The notes beneath the pieces were generated by a model. It had not been told where the DNA came from, did no database searches, and was given only the letters and a program-made list of their open reading frames with translations. The translations under genes and the position numbers were made by a program. A stretch of DNA of 64,000 nt from Zerene cesonia (taxonomy: Eukaryota > Arthropoda > Insecta > Lepidoptera > Pieridae). The stretch is taken from contig NC_052106.1 in NCBI RefSeq assembly GCF_012273895.1, positions 5,456,001-5,520,000 of the forward strand. Direction: 5' to 3'. Each line of letters begins with the position of its first letter. The first letter of the stretch is position 1. Below, in pieces: positions 25,401-37,400 of this stretch.

Positions 25401-28400
25401 TGCATCCCAACATGTTACTTCTACGACTGCTACTTGTGTGCCATCACCGATACATTACTTGCATAATGAATTAGAAAAATAACCGAAATTTATTACGTTG
25501 TATAGATGTTATATCGCATCGTCTAATAATATAACAATAGTACTACTCGCGTGCCCATTGAGTAACGGAATACAGTTGAGCGATTGCAGCATCGCGGTCG
25601 GCCCTAATTCATAGAATGATTATTGCACTGCACTAGCCAAGGTGCAGTGCGCAAAACCCACGTATTTTAGACATAAACAAATGCTCTGCGGCCTAATCAC
25701 ACGTGATGAAGTCATAACATAGTCGCAGCTATGATGCGTCGTTTGGGGCGAGGAACACAGGTGAAAACAAACAACATTTCCCTACACTTTTCGAAAAAAA
25801 AAAAAATATTATTTTATATTTTCTTTGCATTACAAATGTAAACCGCTATGTGGCTATTATGTGGCTTTTAAATATAAACAACTGTTGATTATATACCGTA
25901 TGATAATGGAAAGAAGATTGTTGTGAAATTTACGTAATGTTATATTAATCATACGTAATACGGATTCATGGAAGCCGTTTAAAAGGTAATCATGCAGGCT
26001 AATTTTGCACGTGTAAACTGTATACTGACGGGCATCTCATATTATCGATGTACCCAATCAGAATAATCCAAACATATACGAATATTAATATTGTTGATAT
26101 CAACTATATACAAGTATTAAACATAATTGTGACAAAGGTGTGATAATTAACGCGCTCACACGCCGCTGACAGGCATCTGGCGTACTGGGGAAGCTGTTGA
26201 CTGATCGTCTCTGGGCACTCGTTGGATCATGACTAATACACGACACATTTTACGACAGCGGACTTCGATGAACCATAAAACTTTAACTAGCAACAGTTAA
26301 CGCGCGTGTATTTCAGTTTCGCGGACTGTGCGCAGGATATGGTGTAGATAAATTTTTAATTGAAAAGAGGCTATTAAGGAGCACAATTTTCGTAAAATTA
26401 CATTGAAGTATTTGAAGTTTGTTGAATTGTATATGGTTGAACTGTCAGTGAATAGTGTCACACTCGATAGTACTAATTAGAACAGACTAACAGACAGGCA
26501 GAGTTAAGATACCGTATACTGAAAAATGACGGGTGAAGTAGATTTTGGCATCGGAAACGTCATTTAAACAGTCGTACCGCACTTAACTGCCATTAATTCA
26601 TATTTTGGTGGAAACATGTATGTATAGCTGTATCTATAATATGTCTTTTAAAGGATGTCTTTTTCTACTTCGACCTTCTACATATTACTTGCACCATTGG
26701 CATCAATATAACAACAGTATTATTCACTTGGAACAAACATGACGTAAGGACATCACGTGCCATTTACATTTAATACATGAAATGAATTGCGCTCCACGGG
26801 ACATCTAATGCCTGTTTAATATTATATATCGTACAGTTTCTACTCTAGAAGTTTTCCGCGATACAAGCAGATGTCCCAGTGTCTTATTTTGGCGACCTCG
26901 TAAATTCATGACTCAAGTGGATCTCTTTGATCGGTGGCATTAATATGTTTTCGATTCGACGTCAAGAGTCGGGACGGCTAACAGACTCTTGGTTATTGCG
27001 TCAGTCTGGTGACATTTATAAGCAGACTTTTTTATTGGCTGATAGATTTTTCAATCGCTGACGGTATTACGCATTTTCTAGATAAAATCGCCAACTAAAC
27101 AGATTGAAATACTGAGCCGCTTAATTAAGATGTACAGCTAGCACTCGGATAAAAGAAAATGAGAATATTTTATAACGACAACTGTAATTAGGTAGGAAAG
27201 ATTCGAAAAGCTGACACCTACTTTAAAGTCGTGTGCCAGAAAGTCACTGAATGTACAAACTTTTAATCTTAGATTAACGTCGAGCAGATGACAGGGAGTT
27301 ACGTAGAACATACAACTTAAAAAAAAATCTGATTCACCAGAGACACTTTCATTCGATCCGGAAATATCTGCAGTACGAAATTAGGTGTCCTTGTGTGATG
27401 TTTTTAAACAAATATATAAAGACAATAATACTCGCGTTATAAATTAGTGATGAGACAATCCAAATAATTTATTGGCGTGTACACGTTCATATTTTTCATT
27501 AACGTTGCATATAGCAGAAACTTTATTAAAAATATATGACTGGGGTTAATTTTGTACTTGTGAATCAAGCGGCCAGAAAACAGGTGACACATAAATTCAC
27601 ACAAACAAGTAGTTTAATATGAGACGAAATTTGCGATGATATAAATTAATGCTTTTTAAATATGGGTAGAAACTTAGCATAATTGATGGCCTCAGTAATG
27701 CGTGGACTGTGAAATATACATCGTCAAAGCAAATGAAGGTGCGCTGTCAGTGAAATACTACTTGGGTATTTAGCGCCTATTGTAAGGAGGGCAGTTTACA
27801 ATTCCGTGCCAACTTCTACGGCAAAATAAGATCTAGGGCAATCCTCGTTAACGCTCCGTGTACGTGATCGGATCCAGTTCACATCAAAGAACAACATCAA
27901 GACACAAATCAGTAGCAACAATTTGGTATATTGGTTGACTTATCAGTTTTGTTGATAGATAAAATTCGATCGAAAGAAGACTCTTTTCAAGTTCTTGGCT
28001 GGCAATTTTGTCCCAACTCTTTGTAGAATAGGGAACAGCGAGTCATATTATGAAGTACAGTTTCCTCGAACGTGTGTTATAGTTTCACGGTTACTGAGCA
28101 ATGAATGCGCCAGGTCAAGGATAAAAGAAACTTACAGGCAACAAGCTTAGAAGTTGCGTAATACTATTTATTAACAATTATTTTTAACAAAAACTAACGC
28201 GTCTTCAAAATGTTAGAAGATGAGACCACATGGGAGGCACAGGCATAGCTTTCAAACAAAAAAAAGGAATCATAAAAATCGCTTTTTCTCTTTAAAAGCT
28301 ATGAGGTAACAAAAAATAAATAATAACAACATTGACAACCTCGTCCCTTCTTTGAAGTCGGTGGAAAAAAATATATTGATAATAAATATCGTTACTTAAT

Positions 28401-31400
28401 TTACGTTGTACATTCAGTATTTTTACGCCATTTTTGGTAAAATTAGATTTAAAGGTTGATATGCAGTACTTAGATACCTACTTGTAGTAGAATTAAGTTG
28501 GAAAATGTTGTTCGTAAATATAACCAATCAACATCACTAATAATAACAATAAGAACAGTCACTTTGATGATCGAATATGGCAAATATATCACTATACGCC
28601 GTATACAATTTTACCAGCAAACCATTGGAGATTCCGAAAGAAATATGAATGACGCAACGGGGTCTGAATCAGATTCTCACACGGTTAATATTTCATGCTA
28701 TAATGGTCAAGTGAAGAGTTAAAAAGTGTAGTATAATGGCAGCAACAGGAAGCAATACAAAAGCGATTGGCAAAGGCATCGTTGTGAAGTAGCTCGGGCT
28801 GAGTCATGCGTGTATTTCGGAGGTGCGCTCCCAAATACGTTACGGCACTGAAACTGCTTTTAACAATGTTGGTAAAAATCTTGTTTCTAATTTTAATATG
28901 CTGCGTCATACTGATAATTTTATTCGTATAATTGCAAATCTTAGGATATTGGGGGTGTCACCATGACGTTTTAAATCAATACTAATTCCAGCGTGTGTGT
29001 AAGTTGTTTCATAAGCTCTATACTTTTTAAGTAAGAAGATGTGACCTATTCTTCATTAGTGAAATAAATAAATATAATAAAAAGAATAAAAAAGTCACGA
29101 ATTTAAACCATCTTTTCCCAAGCTAAATTAAACGAAAGTCACGTGATTCCTTTATTTAAATGTTTCCCGCAATGCTACCTATTTTTTCAGTCTAGCAACA
29201 GTCGCTTTTAGTCACGATTTCAGACTGAAATAGTTCCTGTGTGTAATGTTTATTTGATTATCAGCGAAAGAACACTAACGTCTATTAATTTATAATACAC
29301 TATACTATGTATAAAATCTATCAATTTTCACCGGACAGCAACATTAGTTAAAGTTGAACGAACGTTACGCTATGTAGCCTGTAAACAGTTTTTTTTTATA
29401 TTCTTAAGCTATAATTCATCAGACGTTTAGCAGTTTAGTTATTTAATTTTAAAAAAAGATAAAAAAAACGACTTATAATCGAAATGTTTATTAATCAATA
29501 TTAATAAATTTACAAGTTACAAGAGAGAAACATACCTGGACCATACTTTGAATTTATTATAAGCTGATTTTCTGTATAGCTAGAGAATTGGTGGTAATTT
29601 AGGTTAAAGATTTCATAGTTTCATCAGAACGCAAGGGAGTCTGCCGCTTTTACGGTGACTAGAAAAGATGATATCATCTCTTCTGTTATGAATTTTATCT
29701 AGTAAATACATTTCATAGATAGTAAGATTGCATGAAGACTTTATAAAATCATTAACTTAAAAACAAACAGTACAGTATGATTATACAATTGTTTGTCTTG
29801 CACAGCATTTTAAAATATAAGAAAAACATGGTAGACGTGTACAACTCTAATTTTAGGTGTTTTTATACATAAGAAAATATCATTTAATTTTCTTCTTTTT
29901 TATTTCTTCGTGTTTTAAACAAAATGTTGTCGTTTTATATCACTATTATTTACAACACTTATTATATATTATCACTTATCATATATTTAACTAGGTATTG
30001 CAGCTGTCTGTCTGCCTCAGGACAATCGCAGTAACGATTTTTAGCCGTTTCCGTTGTTTACTTGTGCTCCTCGAAAAATATCAAAATACTAGATTTAAAG
30101 GCAATAACGATCTTGTAATTGTTTTTAAAATAATTTTTTATCATACACATTATTAATGCAACTTCATCAACGAGGCAGAAGTGTTTATTTGTTTTTTGGC
30201 CGATGGAATATTATTTTCTTATACTTTATAATTTATAACAAATAGACAATTTATATTTAATTATGTTAGTTTTTGTTTATCTTAGATTATAGATATATGT
30301 GATCCCATTAAAATTTCCTCTAGTTTTGACAGGTAGCAAAGTATAACGGCAGTACTTAGGTACAAAACAGTATTAAGGCAGTTTAGCTTTTTGTTAAATA
30401 CTAAGAGTATTTTACTGTATTTATAGTTATTATACTGTTTCCATTTTTCGTAAGCACCTATTTGATATTGCAGCGATTAGTCAATAACTATTCAATAAAT
30501 AAAATTTTATGTGTCCTCTAACATTGTGAACCTCTCCACATTCCATCCTTCAAGTAAATTTTTTGTTGAGACGCCCAAAAAATTCTTATGCAAAAATGTT
30601 CAATTGTAGCTTAACGAGATAGCAGAATGAACTATTCATTTATTCTTCATTGTATACATAAATAACAAAAAAAAAGTTACAAATGACGGTCTTATGGCTA
30701 TAAGTCATTTATTCATTATGCTTAAAAAATACTACGAACTGGCTTTTATGATTTATTTTTTTATATTAATTACCAAAAAAAAAAATATTTATTCTACAGA
30801 GTATTTCGATCGTGATGTCCCCTTTCATTTGCATTAATTATACACATACTTACATAACAAATAATTTTACATATTAAATTTACAAAGCCATAATGTTCTA
30901 CAAAATACATGGTATGTTTTACCAGTCCCATGATCAATTTCACCCCCGTAGTTTTCAGTGTTTTGTAAACATGCGTACATGTAAATGACCTGCCCATGTA
31001 TTTATTTACTCTCTAGTCTAGTTTATAACGTATACAAGTACTATTGTAACGAAACTATAAATGCATGCGAAGCAGTTATGCAATTACTCCGTATAGAAGA
31101 TACACAACCTATTTACGATAGGCAAGATAAATGAAAAAATATTGCGGAAATACGTATAGTAAAAAAGCGTGTATTTTAAATTTATTATCGGAAGTGAAGT
31201 ATTGGAAGCGAGTATAAAACTGCAAGACCATGGATTTTATGGGAGCGTTTGCAACTTTGCGTAAGCAATGTATGACTTCCCTGGGTCGCTAGTGACGCAG
31301 GCGCGAGCCCCGACCTACTTACGTTGTTAAAAAATCAGCGATGTTCTCTTAGACGATTATATCGGGAGGGCTTCTGTTCAAAATAGAAATAAACTTGTCG

Positions 31401-34400
31401 TGTATTTTGATTATATCTACAGCGGTGGTTAGTCATAACGATCCAATGCCAACGGCCCGGTTGCGCACCACCATCGATGCTATAAAGGCAATTGTGTTCC
31501 AGTCTGAATCACCGCTAAGCGCCGTCTGCAAAATGTCTCACCACTCCTCATTTATTTCTTTCGACTTTCGCCAAAATGAAGTCTAAACAGCCGCAGAATA
31601 AAAGAAGACGCTATTCATAATGAAACGATAACTTATTGACGAGTTCTTTTAAATGGAACATCAAAACAAACAGCGTAACTCATGTGTAATCACCAAGGGC
31701 CGCTTAGCTCTATAAACAGACGCGTAAACAGAATATTTTTGACTTCAAAGACCTCACTGCAAGAGCACAGCTGGTATAACAGGTCGAGCATAAATTTCAG
31801 GAGAGCAACGTCGAAACAAGAACGCTTAGGAAATAGTGTAATGTGCTCACTAAAGGTACATCCTAATTGTTCACTTTAATGCTCGCTCACAAAATAATTA
31901 GAAATGATTCATCGTCTCGACGAAAACTTCTATCGACTCCGGGTGGCTGCTTGCCGAAAGATTTGGCATTGCCTTTGGACAGCCAATGATCCCAGTGTTT
32001 GATAGTTTATAAATTTACTACAAGTGCGCGACGCTTGGCTGCTTTTAGTTTTGGTGGGTAAAGGAGGATAGATAGTGAAACGTATTAAGTATTGTAAGTA
32101 TCATTCGAATGTTTCGAATTTTGGGTTATCGGAAATATAATTATATTCTGAGAATAATGTTTAGATTGATTGATTACTAAAACTTATAGCTTATGCCGAT
32201 ATGAGCTTGTCATTGTTCCGATCATTGAATAGAATTTGTTCATCATTGGATACATTGATAAAGGTTTTATAACATTGTCAAATATATAATAAATCAGATC
32301 ATTTTGTAAAAAGTATACCTTTTATTTATTACATAACTAAGACACCATATAACTCGAACAGACCACTATAGTTCATTTGCGATTAGTAAATTACAATGTA
32401 AGTATATGTATTATTATGTTCCTATAAATAAATGTGATGTTTGATCAACTTATTAATACTACCCAAGCACAATACACGTTAGAACGAAAAGAAAAACGCA
32501 TCCGTCCAAACCGATACTCACTCATGAAAACGTCAACAAACACTTGCAATTTATTGCGATTCGGTTGCACTGTTATCGAAACTTGAACCGAGCAATCCGT
32601 TTGCGGCATCTCACTGATCTATAGCACACATGGGAACGTTAGTTTATGGTACGCGTGTATCGCGCTACACCCTCAACGCGAATACGAATGCATCCCGTTG
32701 CACCGATGCGCCGGCTGGCCGCGGCGGCGCGAGACTGTGCGACGGCGAGCCCGCGCCATGCCTCCCCAATAAACCTAAATTAGATTAATTGTAGCGAGCT
32801 GATTCATGCGTGCACGCGCGATGCGTCTCTGTTGACATCGGACAAATGTGTCGGATCAATTTAACAATCGCGGATTACGCGTCACGTTCGGTAGGTGCTG
32901 TTAATGTCGTTATAAACAACTCGAAAGCTAAGAGTTTATAAAAACCGCGCACGCGTGCGTGTGCGTGTGCGTGTGCGTGTACGTGTTTTGCAACGTTTTA
33001 ATTTGGCGGTGATTACCGAGCTTCGCGAAATTAAGATCGGCACTACGAAGATTGGTGTATGCCTAAATAAACTCTTGACATTATTTTAGAATGCAAAAAT
33101 AAAGTCTGCCAGTTTTTTCTTCCCATGTCTATTTTTTTTTTTTTGTTTTTGTAGAACTTGATTCATAATTTTCTTTTGGACCAATGTGTGATCTGATTAA
33201 TGTTTACTTTGATTTTACAGCTAAACCTAACCTAATATGAGAGCAATGAGCAATGGCATCTTTTAAAAACATATATATTTTTTTACATTTTTGCTTTTTA
33301 TGTAAGTAACACAAGGAAAATAACTAGACATTATTTTTGAAATTAATCAAAGATTTGATTGGAGAATATACATAAATTACTATTTAAAATAGTGATAACA
33401 TAGAATACATAAGTATGAAGTTAACTTAACCAGATGATTGTACATTTATATACAACGAAAGATCGTTATCAGACAATTGCGGTAGCGCTTAGTCATAAAA
33501 CGTAACTTACTGCCTCGCTTATTAGAATACGCAGAAAACGGATCGATGCTCAAAGGCCGACAAAAGTATATAAAAATCGACACATTTGTTTATATCAGCG
33601 CGTAAGCAGCAAGGGGCCCGATGTGCCGGCACCCATGAAAATATCACGACTTATTTACTTTACCACGATATTGCTTTAAATAGTTGCGTTGAAGGACATG
33701 GTCATTTTGTACATACGTCATCATTTTAGCCGATGGGACAAAACGCGATAAACTACGAAACGAATTCCGCAATTTTTTTTTCCTTTGATTACAATTCTTA
33801 CGTGGTAAATAAGATGTTTAATGCTGTGTGCGAGTGTGTGACTATTGCTTTGAAAAAAGTAGGATTAAGATAAGGTGAATCATCATAAATCTAGTAGCAC
33901 GTAAAACATCGACTTGTCTTGCGATGAAACATAATGACCATTCAATACGGTTACAGATCCTACCATCTTACATTAACCATTATTCCTTATTATAGCCTAC
34001 AAACTGGTCTTTTGTGTCGAGCCATCATTCGCTCCGGAAACAAAAGATAAACAGGAACAGTCTAGCCATTTGCTATACGCAGACGCAGGTCAATATTGAC
34101 GCGACAGGAAACGCGAGATTTCATCGCCTACCTAATGGAATATGAGAGCTCCAAGAGAACGAATATCTTGACTGTCTGTTAATGGTTGAATGAAGATAAT
34201 TCTGAATCTCGTTTCAACAATAGGAGCAGGCAAAATCATTCTTTAAATGTAACTGATAACTGATAAGACTTGGACAAGATGGACATCAATTATAACATTT
34301 CTGTTTAAATTTATTGACACTATACTAGCTTACCGCCCTATATTGAACTAATTTTCGACAAAAAATTCAATTCAAAATAAACAAACAGTTTCAGTTTTAC

Positions 34401-37400
34401 AATTATTCCATTATAAACAATTAAAGAAAAATTTACAATATTCGGGTACCTTCATTTTCATTTTGATATTATATTTACCTAAAAAAGGCAGTTTTAATGT
34501 TTAAATAACCTATTTATAATTAACACTTAGACATGAACGTTATTGATAGAATTTAATTTATCTCCGCAACCGTATCCGTAGACGCTCATTAAAATACACC
34601 CCCAGATGTATTGTGAATCATTATATAAATGTTGATTAATCGAGCCGAGACTTCCTGGAGGCAGACCCAAACAGACTAGCGGGAATAAAACAAGGAACTC
34701 GTAATAGCGAACAACCCCGTTCACGATCTAACAATACTTTAGATCGGTCGTTGGTCCCACATCGCGGTTCCTAGAAGGTAAGCGGACACAGTCTAAAATA
34801 GTTTGGCCTCTTCCGAGAAACGTGACTCATACGGGACCGTCCTGAAACGCATCTGTTCCGAGCATATTCAATCCCGTAGTCGAATTTAATGCAACCGAAA
34901 TATCCATCGCTTCCATTATAACTCGCAGCTCCTCAATCATGTGACTAAAAATCGTTATTCATTCATTTTTCTAATTTTATTCCCGAGACCTTGAAGTGAA
35001 ATAGGTCGCTAGCGTTAATTCAGGAAAATTAGATTTTTAGCACGCGTATAAAATGAGATTATCGTTCCTGCCGCTAATCAAATGGGTCATCGGAAATTGG
35101 CAATAAACATTGCTGAAAAACACACCGGACCTTCTATCAACGCCGCAATAACATTAAGCTAAAGATGCTTTTGTTATTTACACTCAGTCAACAGCGAACC
35201 ACCAAAAATATACGAGGAAAAATGTTGTCATTTCCTTTTTAAATGTTGTTCGCCAGATATATTAGAATTTGATAAACAATTTTCCTGTTTGTCTTCCATA
35301 CCTATTTCCACTAAAATAATGTAATACAGATGTTGTGAAAATGTGTAGGTACATTTGACATGTGAAAAAAGTAATTAACGAAAAAAAAATATCCAGATAA
35401 ATAACAAATGAAATATGCCGACTGTACCGCTGAGCAACGCCCAAACTATTCGCAAACGCATCTTGTCAAATGGCAACGTTGTTCCGAGAACCCCCGTCTC
35501 TATGAGCTCTTATCTTTAAATAATTAAACGGTTAGACCAGCGCTCAGTGCTTCTACGAAACACTTCGCTACGTTTTGTTTTATCGCTTCTTTCGTTTACT
35601 TAATAAATTACACAGTGATTACCCATAGATGCATAGTTTTTACGATCAGATCGTTTGCAATGTGAATTCTGATAGACTTAATACATATTTGGGTAATTCG
35701 TAAGTTCTATATAATTAACTAGTGCTTAGACTTATTGTATTAGCCATGATATTCTAACATTAATATAGAAATTACGATGGAAAATTACCAAAACATTCTA
35801 CATATTAAAATTAACGTGTTTTGGTTTTATGTCCATTGACATTGTGAAGTAAAGACATATTAGGTATATAAACATAAATACTCGTTATATTGCGTAATTA
35901 AAGACTTCGTAAATAGTACAATGCGAAAATCTGGTAGTATTGTTACAATTATAGTATGCTATATACAAAACCTGGATCGTACGAAAATCTATGAATTTAA
36001 TTTAATGAACGGCAACTTGAATTGCAAGTTAAGGTTTGATAGATTTGCTAAGTTACCGAATTATAATCTGTGGTCTCCGAAACGATATATTTAAAAATAA
36101 ATATAAATCAATACACACGGTCTTAATGTACAGTCATTAAAAACTGCATTATTTTAACAGGCTATTCCGCAGTGTCTCTCCGTTCTGATGTGTCTAACAG
36201 CTGTAGAGAGCTACTCTCTAGCATTGATAGTTATGACACATGTATTACATTGTTGCAATTTCGCCATATATTTTATTAAATGCCGATGTTGAAATATTTA
36301 CACATGGTTATAAAACACATTCAGTTATACGTACAAAGAATTTAGATATGTGAAATCAATATTTTTATGTTTGATCGAGAAACAATAACGTACATCCTAC
36401 TATCCTACTAATATTATAAATGCGAAAGTTTGTAAGGATGTTGTGTGTTTGTTGCTCTTTCACGCAAAAACTACTGAACCGATTGCAATGAAATTTGGCA
36501 CGTAGATAGTTGGACAACTGGAATAACATATAGGCTTTTTGTCCCGATATTCCAATGGGATACGGATCTACGCGGGTGAAACCGCGGGGCGCAGCTAGTA
36601 TTAAATATACACTAAAAAATGTAGTGTATTCGAGAGACTTTATTAAATATCCTTTCAAAATCGGATGGAAATGGAAATGCAACACAATCAAACAGAATAG
36701 TGAAAAATAAAATATTAGCGTTTTGTTCCTTTTTAATTTGAGTAATCCCTATTTTTTTAAAGAACATGCATCCTATATATTTCAAACTAAATTTACCGTG
36801 ATACGTAATACAATGTTTGATCCTTGAAAATAAAGTTATAATTTTATATTATTCACATACTACGCAGTTTTATTATCATGCAACTTTCTTTGTAGTTTCT
36901 AGATAAACCCTATAAAAAGCCAAAGGAAATCAATTCGAATAAAAATAACCATTGATTGAAGTCTATCAGGACAAATTTGTATCTGAATCTGACCAAAAAA
37001 TCACGTTCCATAACTAAAAAGGAAAAGGATAACCCTATTGGTATAAATCCCAAGAACCACCTCTTCTACGAACCATTCGAAACGTCTGCGAAAGTAGATA
37101 AAAACACGCATGCAAAGGAAAAGAAAGATAAATAACATTAGTGAATCATCGCACGCGCATGTCCTGGCAAGGATTCCGCTATTTCTATATCATTGCTCAT
37201 CCCAGCCGTGATGCGTTGCAAACTATTCACGATCGAGTCGTGTTTGGTAGTTGAATCATCGCGAATTTCATGGTATTTTTTGTTTTATGGTGTCTTTTGT
37301 TAGATGGTTTCGGATAATATGTCATTAGGGTTCTGTGATCGAGTCCTTACTAGTGACGGGTGGAATGTAATGACCTGTTTTTTAATGAAACGACTTTAAA

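Larger units (their letters stand above)
19483..33194. repeat. 13.7-kb duplicated block, copy 1 (contig B)
   Basis: The block aligns in the same orientation with 50323-64000 along its whole length. The offset is 30840 at the left end, about 30751 at the Tak1 exons, 30813 near 31395 and 30806 at the right end, so only short indels separate the copies. Homology starts at the first base after the N gap. It contains the last three Tak1 coding exons and most of the intron upstream. Best read as the alternative haplotype of the contig C locus. Confidence 0.95.

Noticed and set aside
28498..28722. 74-codon frame conserved at 59260-59484
   Set aside because: Conservation comes from the duplicated block; the two differ at amino-acid-changing sites and there is no domain or splice context.
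31395..31879. Two small frames conserved at 62208-62692
   Set aside because: Same reason; near-identity may mean a regulatory or RNA element, but nothing supports a protein.
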